A DNA stretch of 64,000 nt from Doryteuthis pealeii (taxonomy: Eukaryota > Mollusca > Cephalopoda > Myopsida > Loliginidae): the NCBI GenBank assembly GCA_023376005.1, contig CM042145.1, positions 14,799,222-14,863,221 of the forward strand. Direction: 5' to 3'. The position numbers were made by a program, and so were the translations under genes. The notes beneath the pieces were generated by a model. It was not told the DNA's origin and did not search any database. It saw only the letters and a program-made list of their open reading frames with translations. Of the stretch, positions 11,854-24,876 are shown in pieces (position 1 is the first letter of the stretch; the number at the start of each line of letters is the position of its first letter).

Positions 11854-14103
11854 TTTTAAACAATAATATTTTATAACATCTAATGATGTTTACTTATGTA
11901 GTCTAGGCATATTATAAATATAATATGGTGTTAACTATATCTTCCAAAGAAAATATATTTAGTATTGTAAAATATGGGTGCAAGAAAAAATAAAACATTT
12001 ATTGCAAAACACAGACATAAAAATGAGGGTTCAATTTATTTTATTGTAGGAATTTATGAGGAAATTGTTCTTCTTTACCCAGGTAGGAGTTCATAAATAG
12101 CACGGTTCGAATTTTCAGAAGGCATCATGTTAGCGTTTGTTTTAGGGGCAAGGGGCCAGAAGCATTAATGCGATATGCACAATATTTCGCGCGTTGATCC
12201 CCGTACCAAAGATTTTTTTTTTTTTTTTGTACATAAATCAATTTTACATTTTTCGAAAGACAATTTAATGATGGAACAATATGTAAAAAAACGATAATTC
12301 ACCTAATAAATCGGTTTTGGAAATAGGGCATCTTAAACATTGAAACTTTAAATCTCGTAAATAAAAAAAATATGTATCTTTTTCTTTTTTTGTGTTGTTG
12401 TTTTTTAATTGTTAGATTATTTTCAAAGAATTTTATTATAAAGTTCCTATTGTCTACATTTTTATTTATTTTTCAGGGTTTTTAAAATTTTATAAAAATG
12501 TAAAATAAATACTTTTCCTTTAATGTACAGCAAAAATCGTTTTATTTAATCAAAGAATATTGTATAAAACATATCTTGCTTGTTGTTTGGGTCCATAAGT
12601 TAATAGGTTCGAATCCGTGATGCATATATAATTATACTCTGTAAAAAACTCAACAACAGTGTTTGAAAGAAATTTATTATTTTATTTGGAACAATAATTC
12701 TCCTGTTATATCCAGAAGCAGATACTAATGTTCAGTTAAAATTTTTAATAAATAATTTCTAAAATTGTAAATTCTGATTTTCCCAATTTTTCTTTTTCAA
12801 TAATATTAAGAGTTAAATGTGAGGCATCAAGGAAATGCTAAATTGTATTTGTTTTTTGCTTTCATAAATAATTTTTATACGTTTAGCCCTTCATACTAAG
12901 ATAAAGGTGCACACGTCAAGATGCAATAACTGTCAACAAAGAGTGGGAATGTACGGCATTTACGGCAAATTTACTTTGAAATGCAAAAACGTGTAGTTTT
13001 ATGTAAGAGAAATTTCTTTTTTACACATAAAACTTGGGAATTGTTCTTTATAGTTAAACGTAAAAAGAAACATTAAAAAGTTAATTTTCCATTTTTTATT
13101 GACGTTTTAAAATTATTTTAAACAATTAAACGGACATTTTGAAAGTCCGCGTTTGCACATCTCTACATTATGCATAACGCATCTAAAAACAAAAAAAATT
13201 AGCGGTGCAAATGTAATATTACACCTTCCTTTCAAAATATATTTTTATTCTGTATTGCCACAAATTTTTAACAACAATACAACCGAGTTTGGATTTAACT
13301 TTTCGGAAAACGCCTTAAATCAGCTATAGAATAATATAAAAAGAGAGAATATGGCCAGATAATTTTTAAATGTAAATAATTTAAGTAGAATTTAAATGTA
13401 AACGGAATTAAAGTAAAGGAAAATAATTTATTTACTAAAGGAATAGGTGTGAAATTATGTAGTGAGACCTATATGGTCCCTTTAGGTAGCCGACCAAACC
13501 GTTTAGGCCATCTTGAATAAAACGGAAATAGATATTTCCGAACTTTGGTTTATCAAAAATCTCGTAAAAAAAAAGATCATGACACGGTTTGTTTACAAAG
13601 AAAATAGTTATATCAACGATCTAAATTATCGTTTGGGAAAAATTACTCGTTATCTTAAAAACATAACAAACCTATCCGTATTACTGCTGAAAGGGTAATT
13701 TTCAGACCGTAATATAGACAGAAAAGTTACAAATTATTTCCTTTTACGATTAACCAGTAAAAGTATGGCTGAATTTGAATATTTTTTCTAAGAGAAAAAC
13801 TGATAAAATAATCTATTATACTTCTTTTATTTTAATTTTATTGAAAAGTTAAATAGAAAATTTTTTTCACGACTAAACTGTTCAGCCTAAGGAACAAACT
13901 TCGGTACTTAGAAGCGTCTCGTCTCTTTGTAAAACAATATGTCAGCTATTGCTTCTTCCCGTATATCTAAGGATCATACATTACTATTCAACAATAAAAA
14001 TTACCAAATTCTTTTAAAAATATTAATCGAGCTTGTATCAGACAATGTTTAGTTCCATGAATTATAAAATTCATTATTTTTAATTCCGTGAAAAATTCGA
14101 TTT

Positions 14104-15369
14104 TTTTTTGACGGCAGGAAAAAAAAATTTAATTTATTCCGAGAATAAAAATATTAATCACACAAAAGATTGAAAAATCTCTTAAAATTAATTTAAAAAA
14201 AAATTTTTTTTTGACAATTTCATAAGAATATAGTACATATCCATACAAAAGCAAAAAAAAGGTTTTCAAATATTAATATTATGACATTTTTTAGCACTTT
14301 TTTTATTTTCCAATTTCATAATTTTTTCCTCAAAAACTACACCTCGTACATTCATACAATTTTCATTGATATAGTTATTCAGCTCTTATCTTTAATAGAA
14401 AAAAAGAAAAAATTTTTTCTGACGCGTCATTTTATTATCTCATAAAATAATATGAGGTGGGGGGGAATAGACCTCGTAAAAAATATTTCCTCTATATATT
14501 TTAGAAAAAAACTAATTTAGATGTATTTAGCATCCAATGGTAAACTTTATGGAAAATTTTGTGAAATCAGATTATTAATTGATTTTTCATAATTTTTTAA
14601 AACCTCTATCGTAACTTGTATCTTAGCTACGTTAAAAGTTTCAGTTGATTTAACAGTGCAAAATGAAAACATTGTTTTTCATCATAATTTTCAATTATTT
14701 CCGTATGGCTGAAAATTAAAAAAAAATCAAGCCAGGAGTTTATTTTATGTTTTTTTCTTTAGAATGGAAAAAAAATTTCAAGAAAATATTAATATACTGT
14801 AAGTGTCATTGTGGTTAATATGGGGGGGGGGGGGCTTAAATCTTCCAGGGTAAATTGGTGGTACTACCTGTAATTGCCACAAATTTTTAAACAAATAAAC
14901 AACCGATTTGGCTTTAACTTTTTGGAAAAGTGGCCTTACTCAGCTATAGATAATATATAAGAATAATGGCCAGATTATTTTTAAAATGTACAATGCATTG
15001 TAAGTAGAAGTTAAATGTAAAATGGCAATTAATAAAGGAATATTTAGTTTACTAAGGAATAGGTATGAAATTATTAGTGAGACCTATATGGTCCTTACTA
15101 ATATTTTCATTTACCTATTTATGTAAATAAATGATGTCGTAGCTGACAATTTAATTCTAAACACTTATTTTCTAAAAAAATCTTGATTTTGGTTTTGTAT
15201 TAAAAACTGTAGGAAACATAATAATTTTTTTCTAAGTAATATATTAACTTACCGCAAACTTAGTACAATAAAAAGGCTTGGTTTGTTTGTGTGTGTGTTT
15301 ATTTATGCTTCTACATTTTTAATCTCAAAACTCTTTAAATCGGTTAATTTGGAGAGATTTATTACAATT
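14104..15369. other. AT-rich gene-free stretch between palindrome and third copy
   Basis: No gene, RNA or recognised element. 14850-15110 is a diverged direct relative of 13255-13490 (GGCCAGATTATTTTTAAA, GAGACCTATATGGTCC). A G run lies at 14822-14834. Confidence 0.8.
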
Positions 15370-16279
15370 TCTTAGACAATTATTTATAATAAAATTTTAA
15401 CTGAACATTAGTATCTGCTTTCTGGATAAAACAGGAGAATATTTGTTTCCAATAAAATAATAAATTTCTTCAAACACTGTTTGTTTGAGTTTTATTTTAC
15501 AGAGTATAATTATATATGCATCACGGATTCGAACCTATTAACTTATGGACCCAGAACACAAGCAAGATATGTTTTATACAATATTTTCTTTGATTAAATA
15601 AATTACGATTTTTGCTGTACATTAAAGAAAAGTATTTATTTTACATTTTATAAATTTTAAAAATCCCTGAAAAATAAAATAAAAATGTAGACAATAGGAA
15701 CTTTTAATATAAAATTCTTTTGAAAATAATCTAACAATTAAAAAACAACAACACAAAAAAGAAAAAGATACATATTTTTCTTATTTACGAGATTTAAGTT
15801 TCAATGTTTAAGATGCCCTATTTCCAAAACCGATTTTATTAGTGAATTATCGTTTTTTTACATATGTTCCATCATTAATTGTCTTTCGAAAAATGTAAAA
15901 TTGATTTATGTACAAAAAAAAAAAAAAAATCTTGGTACGGGATCAACGCGCGAAATATTGTGGCATATCGCATTAATGCGTTCTGGCCCTTGCCCTAAAA
16001 AACGCTACATGATGCCTTCTGAAAATTCGAAACCGTGCTATTTATGAAACTTCCTACTGGGTAAAGAAGAAAAATTTCCTCATAAATTCCTACAATAAAA
16101 TAAATTGAACCCTCATTTTATGTCTGTGTTTTTGCAATAAATGTTTTATTTTTCTTGCACCCATTATTTTACAATACTAAATATATTTTCTTGGAGATAT
16201 GTTAACACCATATATATTTATAATATGCCTAGACTACATAAGTAAACATCATTAGATGTTATAAATAATTATTTTTTAA

Positions 16280-16968
16280 AGGCAAGAAGCAGGCAATATT
16301 CTGCACCGAATGCAGCATGGAACATCACCCTCTATGTGAACTCCGATAAAACCAAGTTCATGTGTTTTTAAAATTAAGGAGGCATCTCCACGTTCGATGA
16401 TAAACCCTGGAAATTGGTGTTACAATTAACGTAGCTAGGTAGTAATATCTTATCTATAGAAGCCAGTTAACAATGCCATAAGTGAATTATNNNNNNNNNN
16501 AGAAAGGGCATGGTCTTCCATGGACTATCAGTCATATAGAAATCTGATCTCATTGACAAGTTAAAAGCAACAATTCTTCACAACCATAGCTGTATCATTA
16601 CTACTGTACAACTGCACCACTTGGACACTAACATAGCACCTAGAGAATAAGCTACATGGGAACTGCACAAGAATGCAGTATGTAATTTCAAAAAAGTTGT
16701 GGAAGCAACACCCATGAGAAAGCAGCTGTATGGCCACTTGCCACTTATCACACAAACAATCTGGGTAAAATGCTGGACACTGCTGGAGAATCAAGGACAA
16801 ACTCATGATGTTTTTGTATGGAAACCAGCAGACAGGCACGCCAGTGTGGACCGTTGAGCAAAGATGTACATTGACCAACTCTGTGCAGATATTGGATGCT
16901 GTGAAGAGGACCTCTTGAGAACAATGATTGATAGGGTAGGGTTGGCTAGAGATTGTCATGGATATCCA
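16280..16968 (+). pseudogene. Same RT remnant, third copy (interrupted by N gap)
   Basis: Third copy of the C-terminal LINE RT remnant, with the NCTTWTLT, QLYGHLP and YIDQLCADIGCCEEDL blocks on the plus strand and the same stop codons as the left-arm copy. The gap at 16491-16500 falls inside it. Confidence 0.85.
16491..16500. other. Assembly gap (10 N)
   Basis: Ten Ns interrupt the third copy. On the left side the last bases before the gap are disordered relative to the other two copies, and a few bases are repeated after it, so a join of two contigs is likely here. Confidence 0.99.
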
Positions 16969-17234
16969 TGATTAAAATCCTACTTACCTTTAATTACAAA
17001 TTAACTAACCAAGTGACCCTTCTCTTGTTCTTCCTTTGGTCATTTGAAAATGTTTACTCCAGTTTAAATAACTTATTTTGGACAGTTTGAGAAAACTTTA
17101 AATTAGTGAAATGATATTATCATGTGATTTTTTCCAACAATCTAAACCGAGCACAATGGGTGACCCAACGGGTCACGTCTTTTTTCGGACGGTCACAAAT
17201 ATATACTTTATATAATAAAATATATGAACACTTC

Positions 17235-17300
<66 letters not shown>

Positions 17301-17844
17301 GTTGAAAAATGGAAGTAAGTGGCTAACATGCTGCTGCAAATTCTTAGTGTTAGATAGGAATATTTGAAACCACACAGCTGTGTGCAAATTATTTGTATTA
17401 GATAAAAATATTTGTTATAAAGTTGTGCAAACAAATGATTATTAAATAGGAATTGTTACTTATCATATAAGTGTGTGCAATAAAAAAAAAAGAAGAAAAA
17501 TGCAATGGCACATTGAAAATACAGTTATGATTACAATCAAACATTTACAAATTTTAGGATTAAATTTACCCATAAGGAGTTAGTATTCTATTGATAAACC
17601 AAACTAAACCAATTGATAGAAAAGAAATAGATGTAATTAAATTTTTCTTTAATAATAATCTACATTTATATTTTATAGTATTAATGATGGATCACAAACT
17701 ATATTAATTTTCAATAATAATCTTTAGTTATATTTTATAGTAATAATAATAACCGTAAGGCAGAATAAATGGCAGGCTCTCTGTAGTGGACTATTCATGT
17801 CAGAAGTCACCTTGATGCAACACCATGAAGCCTAGAGGTCCAGA

Positions 17845-17985
17845 AGAAAGAGATGGCAACAGAGCACTGACACATCAACATCTTCAGGGACAGCCTTCAC
17901 ATGTGACATCTGTGGTCGGGCCCTTTTTTTTCGAACATTGGACTTCATAGTCACAGGAGGCGCTGTAACTTCAGGGACACAAGAA
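17845..17985 (+). pseudogene. LINE zinc-finger tail, third copy
   Basis: Third copy of the tail. The glycine-cysteine pair is altered by local base changes (GGGCCC then a T run), and the histidine segment is shifted by an extra TA. Confidence 0.65.
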
Positions 17986-18117
17986 TCATATAGTCTTACA
18001 AGACTGCAATGCCGATTGTAGATTTTCAAATAATTTTAAAATTTTAAACTTCAAAAGCTCCCAAGCAACTAACATTCAGCATCTGTTTCCCTGGCAACAT
18101 TTTCCATTATATATATT

Positions 18118-18400
18118 TACCAACCCCTCCGCACGAGCAGGATATGACACAAGGTCAATTTCTTAAGCGGAGTTCAACAGGTTTGAATTCAGAGTTTTCC
18201 TTCTCCTAGACCGGTTGCCTAACCAAGGCTAAAGAGCCCAGTCTGCCCTGCTATTTACCCATAGCTGGAGGGAGAGTAGGATTCATACCTTTCCCAAGGG
18301 TATTAGTGCTAAGTGAAAAATGCAATTACCACGTCCAGGATTTGAACTCGGGTCGACGAGTCCATTTCCCATGACTTTAACCATTACGCCACATGCTTCC
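18118..18400 (-). repeat. SINE family A, third copy
   Basis: Third copy of the same insertion, with a few substitutions (for example TTAGTGC for TTAGCGC). Confidence 0.9.
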
Positions 18401-18536
18401 TAAACATTTTCCATTATAATGTTAAAAACAAAATTCCATAGTATCTAATGAAATTGTATTGGCAAAGACGTTATTAGAATAAATTAGTATTTTCAATTTA
18501 GTTATATATCTTAACCACATTATGTTTTATATATAA

Positions 18537-18653
18537 GGAGATTTAGCGCTAATACCCTTGGGAAAGGTATGAATTCCTTTTGAGTTGGCGAGGGCCGGTA
18601 TCGAACTAAGAACCTTGTGCTTTCTAGCCGAACACTCTACCAACTGGGCTAAT
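18537..18653 (-). repeat. SINE family B, third copy
   Basis: Same insertion in the third copy of the arm. Confidence 0.8.
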
Positions 18654-19809
18654 ATGTACATTACCATATCTCAGCAATAGTGTTAAAATGATATTAGAGA
18701 ATAGGGCAATTTACAGTTCAATTTGTAACTTAATAATATTGTGTGGTCTGTGTATATGCTCACCTTGATCTTTATAATGTCTTAAGGTAGATAACTCTTA
18801 AATGCTAATTAGAGAGTACTTCCTATTATTTTCTATTATGATATTAGTTCTGCAAATAGAATGTGACCAAATATTGAGCTTAACCCTCATTGTGCTGATT
18901 AAATTTTTGTGGACTAACCTGCAGATACTGAATTAATTTGTTAAAATTGGCTGAAATTGATATCCCCAAGTTATGTACACAAATAACAAAAACATGTTTT
19001 TAAAAAAAATCCATATTCACTAATTATTGTATTCAGATATACCTTCATTCACATACAATCAAACAGTTTCATGTCATTGCACAAATAGCTAATGAACTCA
19101 GGATTAAGACTGGAAATGTGGGGTGGGATGGGGACAGGAAATCATAATGATCCAGAGTGTGTGTGTGAGTATGCTTCAATTTGAGGGGAAAATTACGTGA
19201 GAAACATTTTTATCGTTTTCAAAATGGCATCGAATAGTGATAACGGAACCTCGGAATGGTGCCGTGAAATATTCATGCTCCATTGACTGATCAAAAAAAA
19301 GATATCAGAGTAAGATGGAGTACAACTTCAAGAATAAAGACAAGGAAAGCAAAATGGAGTTCTGTGAAAAATCCGAGTACGATTCCATGTTTAAAAAAAA
19401 ATAAATAATTGATACCATTTTTATTTTACACTAGTGCAAAAAGTTCCTTTCCTTATGGGGAGTTCATATTATGCCTGAAGATGATTGGAGAATGTACCGG
19501 TCGAAAATGTCATGTGAACAACAAAAAAACGAAAAGTTGTTCAATTAACTAAATAATTCTTTAACTTCAATGTCAACATGATCCAATAATTTTGTTATCT
19601 GTGTAAGAGCTTGGCTGGATTGAGCAGAGTTTGAAACCTCATCACCAGCGTTTGTTATATCCATGAATGTAAAAACTTGAATTAAGAATAAGATTTCTTG
19701 AAAAGATGGCATTTCTGTGTGCAAGAGTATAAGGTAATGTCAGTCAGGGTCTTTTAATCATTGTGCAAAATTCAATTTACAATTCATCTTATTCAGTAAA
19801 TGAAGATTG

Positions 19810-19864
<55 letters not shown>

Positions 19865-19865
<1 letters not shown>

Positions 19866-20052
19866 TTATTTCCTATAACTCCAACATAAACAAAGGGGAA
19901 CCACTCTTGGCTGATAAATTATTTATTTATTGATCTTCTTGGAAAAAGAAGACAGGGTTAGGGTTAGGGTTTAAGGTTAGTTTAATGGGAAAAGGAATAA
20001 ATAATTTTCAGTCAAGAGTGGTTCCCCTTTATTTATGTTGGAGTTATAGGAA

Positions 20053-20056
<4 letters not shown>
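19865..20056. repeat. Fold-back hairpin with telomere-like loop, third copy
   Basis: Same hairpin in the third copy; the flanking (GA)n tracts are longer here (about 45 and 50 bp). Confidence 0.85.
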
Positions 20057-20108
<52 letters not shown>

Positions 20109-20234
20109 ACACACACATACACACACATATATATTAATACTAATTCTAATGAGTCAGATATACCAAGGTTTTTTTCTTACTGCGAGAGTTTACTAATAGG
20201 ATTAGTATAGTATAGTATAGTATAGTATAGTATA

Positions 20235-20275
<41 letters not shown>

Positions 20276-20657
20276 GAGTGAAAGATTTGAATAAACCTGA
20301 CAAAATGTGGTTGATGACCTACCTATCTCACTACCAAATGCCCTACTTCCCCTTACACTGATCCACCCTGACTATCAAATTTCCTCTGATACACATCAAC
20401 ACATTTGACCCAGACTCCAAATATCAAATTTCTCTTCTAAGTCAACCGACTGACCCCATAGAAAAATAAAAATCCCTACACACCAACCCCACCCGATTTT
20501 CCCTCACCCTCACCCATTCACCTTTTCCCTATAAAAGCAGAATGTACAAGTACTTATGTCAATAAAGCTCTGAAGAAGCTTTATCCAAAATGAGGCGAAA
20601 TATCAATTGAATTTATGCTGTCTGTGTTGTTATATCCACACTTTCCTCTATTCTCAA

Positions 20658-20696
<39 letters not shown>

Positions 20697-21074
20697 CACC
20701 CACATCTAACTTGAAACACCATCACCACTGACACACACGCATACATACACATACAAACACACTCACACACACACACACACATATATATACATCTTTCAAA
20801 AATTCATCATGTATATAAAAAACAATTCAATTGAATTTAACCAGAAGATGGTTTTCACTCATCAAATGGACATGTCACTTTATCAGTACATTTTTCCACC
20901 ACTTTTTTTTTTGTGACTTGAAAACTTAAAAAAACAACTTTTCTAAAAAACAATTTTTTCACAAAGAACTTTTTCTCCCGACAATGACCTAAGGTCAAAA
21001 ATAGTTGGGAACAATTAAAAAATAGATAACATAAAAGAAACATTCCTGTTTGTCTTATCACTTTTTGTTCTTCA

Positions 21075-21116
<42 letters not shown>

Positions 21117-21654
21117 AAAATCTTGAGTGTTGAATTTCCATCAGTCATCCTCATCCTCATCGTCACACTTCACTTGTGTCAGTTTCTGTAAAAGATGATT
21201 ATGGATTTTAAAAAAATAATAAATCAGTATATACAGAATGCCACACAAAATACTTAAACATTCAAATAATTAATAACTTCCTCATTTTTTATTTAATTTT
21301 TGTTGAATTAATGTAACTGTTGGGTTTTGTGTAAAGTATTCAACTCTGTTACAAGATGAATGCCAAAACTAAAACTAGAGTTTGGTAGGTGGCTTATATG
21401 GAGCTTTGGATTGTTCCATTATGAACTCAGGCAAGTTCACTTCCTGAGTTCTGATTGGCTGTTGAATTTCAGGGTGAGTAAGAACATGGATAAGTACCCA
21501 CTCTTCAGCCATCACTTTGCATTATGCCAGCAGCATGCAAGGACTGTATTTAAGTTACAGCTTGTCTGTTGTTTTCGTCTACTAACTCGACTGTAGTTAG
21601 AACCCCACTGCGACGGTGAGTATCATATTGTTTCTATATCTGAAGGATAACTTC

Positions 21655-21875
21655 TACAGTAACGAGCAGAGAAAATGATACCCATTGTACGATGAGCCAC
21701 CAATGATATTGCCCCATCGATGGTCCACAGAGTGTTCCTCTTGTTGACAGTATCAAAAGCCTTTGTTAAATCAACATAACAGGCAGAGAAAATGATACCC
21801 ATTGTACGATGAGCCACCAATGATATTGCCCCATCGATGGTCCACAGAGTGTTCCTCTTGTTGACAGTATCAAAA
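21655..21875 (-). pseudogene. Duplicated LINE RT fragment
   Basis: Minus-strand reading contains YVDLTKAFDTVNKRNTLW, a form of the conserved non-LTR RT block around the DLTKAFDTVN motif. The approximately 122-bp segment is present in two direct copies, the second truncated. No other part of the RT is visible nearby. Confidence 0.75.
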
Positions 21876-21914
21876 ATTAACGGAATTGTGTCGATTTTTA
21901 GCTTTCAACATTTT

Positions 21915-22430
21915 GGTGGAGGGTCGTGAAAAATGGCGACTTTTTGTAATCTATTTTTGTCTGTAAAATGATTCTAGAGCTTCCCTACTCCTAAAAATGT
22001 TTATAAAAGTATTTTGGCCCAAGGAATCCAATAATGTTATCAAAAAAGTATTAAGTTAACCAATTTTAAGTTATTGATGATTTATGATTTGCAAAATTTT
22101 AACTGATGTTGTAGCTTCAGTTTTGAGCAAAAACCAAACTATCTTTTTGGTACAAATAATGTTCAATATATGTAAAATAAAAATAGGAAAAAAATATTTG
22201 TCATAGATGCAGGGCCACATTGGGATATTGATCTTGCTGGGAAAAAATCAGAAGTCATCAATAACTTAAAATTGATTGAGTTTAAACTTTTATGATAGTA
22301 TTTGTGGATTCCTTGGCCAAAAATGTTTTTATATACCAATTTTTAGGAGTAGGGAAGCTCTAGAACTCATTTTACAGAAAAAATAGGTTACAAAAAGTTG
22401 CCAAGAACCCCCTCAAATTTGGAGAAATAA
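21915..22430. repeat. Inverted repeat, about 170-bp arms
   Basis: TTCCCTACTCCTAAAAATGT, GGCCCAAGGAATCCA and TTTAAGTTATTGATGA on the left reappear inverted at 22250-22430 (CATCAATAACTTAAAAT, GGATTCCTTGGCC, AGGAGTAGGGAAGCTC). The spacer is about 165 bp. No coding potential is recognised. It lies downstream of TRPV exon 12. Confidence 0.8.
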
Positions 22431-22670
22431 AAATCAACATAACTCCGCCAATTTTTGGAATTGGAAGCTCAAATTTTGGGGATTGTCTAACTTTAACATA
22501 GTCCATAGCTGTACAAAATTTCAGAAAGATTGAAGGGGTGGGTGACAATTTTACTTTTTTCTGGATGATTTGACATGGAATTACAAATGTAACAATCATT
22601 GTGGGACAGATGTTTGATTTTCTTTCCTTATTTATAAAAGGTTTAAGAAGTTTATTAGTGATGTACTTAC

Positions 22671-22796
22671 ATCTTTGTGACATCGTATGGACAGTACTCG
22701 TCTTCCATCGGCCAGTGCTTGTGAGTATTGTTTCTGTTGTTCTATTCTTTCTTGTGTTGTTACACTTTGTTCTATAATCAACACAATATTGGCCCA
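22671..22796 (-). CDS. TRPV exon 12: TRP helix and proximal C-terminus
   Basis: A 126-bp, 42-codon exon in phase 0 encoding [20 protein letters not shown], then [20 protein letters not shown] and KD. W-A-x-IVL-x-E is the TRP helix; YSQ...DGRR is the next conserved TRPV block. The donor GAT before GTAAGT shows at least one more coding exon follows. I find no convincing continuation between 1 and 22670. Confidence 0.94.
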
Positions 22797-24830
22797 CTGA
22801 AAAAAGATGAAGATGAAAGGAGCTTTAATAAATTTCATCCAATCCAGGGTTTTCTGCCTACATACATAGCAATAGCATAATCTTTACAGATCACTGCCGT
22901 CTCTCACAATCCTATAACCCCACCAACAGAACTTTTCCTCTCATGAGCCCTCAAATGACTCATCAAACCCGTTACAGATCCACAAAGTTTGATGCAAATA
23001 TGACATAGGAAGGACGTCATTCCTGTTGTATTAGATGGATCAGATGAAAAATTTGATGTTTATGCACCACCTTATTAAGACCAAAAACTGACTTACAGAC
23101 TTTGTTACAGATTGCACAAGACACATTGTTTGTTCCTGGAGTTTGCATGAATTGTCCCTGATGAGATTTCCTATGATTGACATATCATACATACATACAT
23201 ACATACATACATTCATTGACTGCTCTCCTACCCCTGTGTCCAACCTCACCATGAACTCTGAGAATTACGTGACAGGCTTTTGTGACAATCAACACACCAG
23301 AACCCTTTCCCGTGCATTTGGACAATTCACCAGTTATTTCCAAAACACAAAGACGACATCACTCATATCTTCACTGCTCTCCAAATCAACTTCATAAACT
23401 CAATACTTCTTTATTGCAGGTCAGTAAGATAACAGCAGCTAACTAAGTACAACTTAAGCAGTGTATCATGACCCATTCTTCTGATTGGCTGCTTGACTGC
23501 TTGATTTGAATGACATTGTGGAGTCATATCCTGTCATTCAGTAGACTTTGTGACATTCGGATTTGTATTTAAGTTACAACCGTTTGTTGCCTTGTCTTCC
23601 CAGTTCAACGGTAATTGGAACTTTAATTAGCTGAGGTCTGTTAAGGACTTTTGAACTTTTCATCCGCTTTGTCATCCTGTTTAATTGTTTGTATTTATGT
23701 TCAATATATAACGTTTATGCCATATCTATTGTCTTGAGTTTAACCTTTTTTGTTGTTTCATTCAATTGTTTGATGTTCTTAAAGACTGCTTGGTTAAGCT
23801 ATCTGTCCGATCTTTCGCAGACAAGAGAAGGCAGAATACAGGGCATAAAAGCAAAGTTTGAAGGGAATAATCACAATTTTCTATCTTTTACAATATAAGC
23901 AATTAAGAAATACCACATACTATCCAGGGATAACATTTGTATTACATAATGCTATGAGGGAAAGTAATGCCATTTTCTTTATTTCATGTGAAGTTTTTTA
24001 TAAAACTAAGGCCTACATTGAGACTCTAACGAGGCTCAGAGCAAGAATCTGATGAGTAAGATCCAACTTGTCAATCGACAATGTCCTCCTTCTGCATGAC
24101 ACACACAATTAAGTCAAATACTGACCTGTCTTATATATAAGCAAGCCATTAGCTGCTGATAATTAACAAACGAATAGTTCAATCTATCACTCACACACTC
24201 CAATCTCTCTCTTTACATTCACTTTGAAAACTAACATATATAAGGAGTAGTCAATCAAGATATATATAAAGAGGGGGAAAGTGACAAGCAGAATGTGAAG
24301 TAAGAGATGGGTGAGTTTTTGACTTAATTGCAAATTATGACTAATTAGAACCAAATAAAATGGAATTTTTTTCCAGCATAACAATCCCAAAACTAAGGAA
24401 TATTTTGGGATATATTTTGGGGCATTAAACTAAATAGTAAAAAAGCCTTTAGCAAACAATCATTGATTCACTCAGCTTTAGTATAATAATAGATTTCACT
24501 TACCTGTCTGAACCATTCCATCTGTTGACTGGCCACTAATTGATAGGTATTACCCATCATGGCAATTAACATATTGATAAGTAGAAGAGATACTAACACC
24601 ATGTACGTTGTAAATATAGCCTGAAATATTAAAATGTTAATATCAGATTAAATACTCAATGTTTTGTTTTCAATTGTTAAATTATAATCTTGTCTTTTTT
24701 CATGATGTATTTGAGATAAAATCAGCAGGAGCCTAAGCTCCGCCCATTTCCTGCCTAATCTTTTTGGCGCCCTTTTTAACGACGTATTTTTAGTTCAAGA
24801 ATAAATCTTATCCGAGTCACCTCGTTGTTT

Positions 24831-24876
<46 letters not shown>

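Larger units (their letters stand above)
1..14103. repeat. Giant inverted repeat (palindrome), about 7-kb arms
   Basis: The sequence from 1 to about 7051 is the reverse complement of about 7094 to 14103, with a loop of about 40 bp. The arms match base for base over long stretches, including SINEs, LINE remnants and microsatellites. They differ by scattered small indels and homopolymer-length changes, especially in the right arm. The left arm runs off the window, so the outer limit is unknown. There is no host gene in this block that I recognise. Confidence 0.95.
15370..21232 (+). repeat. Third copy of the palindrome arm, direct to the left arm
   Basis: From 15370 the sequence matches 1357-7093 in the same orientation, through the same LINE, SINE and microsatellite order. 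Differences include clean substitutions (CTGGG versus CTGAG near 16763, ACCTGCAG versus ACCCGCAG near 18918) and microsatellite-length changes. After about 21232 it continues into sequence that the palindrome lacks. It is probably the other haplotype or a collapsed duplicate. Confidence 0.93.
21233..22670. other. Region 3' of TRPV exon 12
   Basis: Holds the RT fragment duplication, a 170-bp inverted repeat and, at 21436-21600, an LTR-like promoter block (GATTGGCTG, GTATTTAAGTTACA). No C-terminal TRPV exon could be recognised. Confidence 0.7.

Noticed and set aside
13513..13698. 61-codon plus-strand frame
   Set aside because: Within the AT-rich right palindrome arm; no motif, and the left-arm counterpart does not keep it intact.
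22372..22797. 141-codon minus-strand open frame
   Set aside because: It overlaps TRPV exon 12 in another frame; the channel reading has conserved residues and splice sites.
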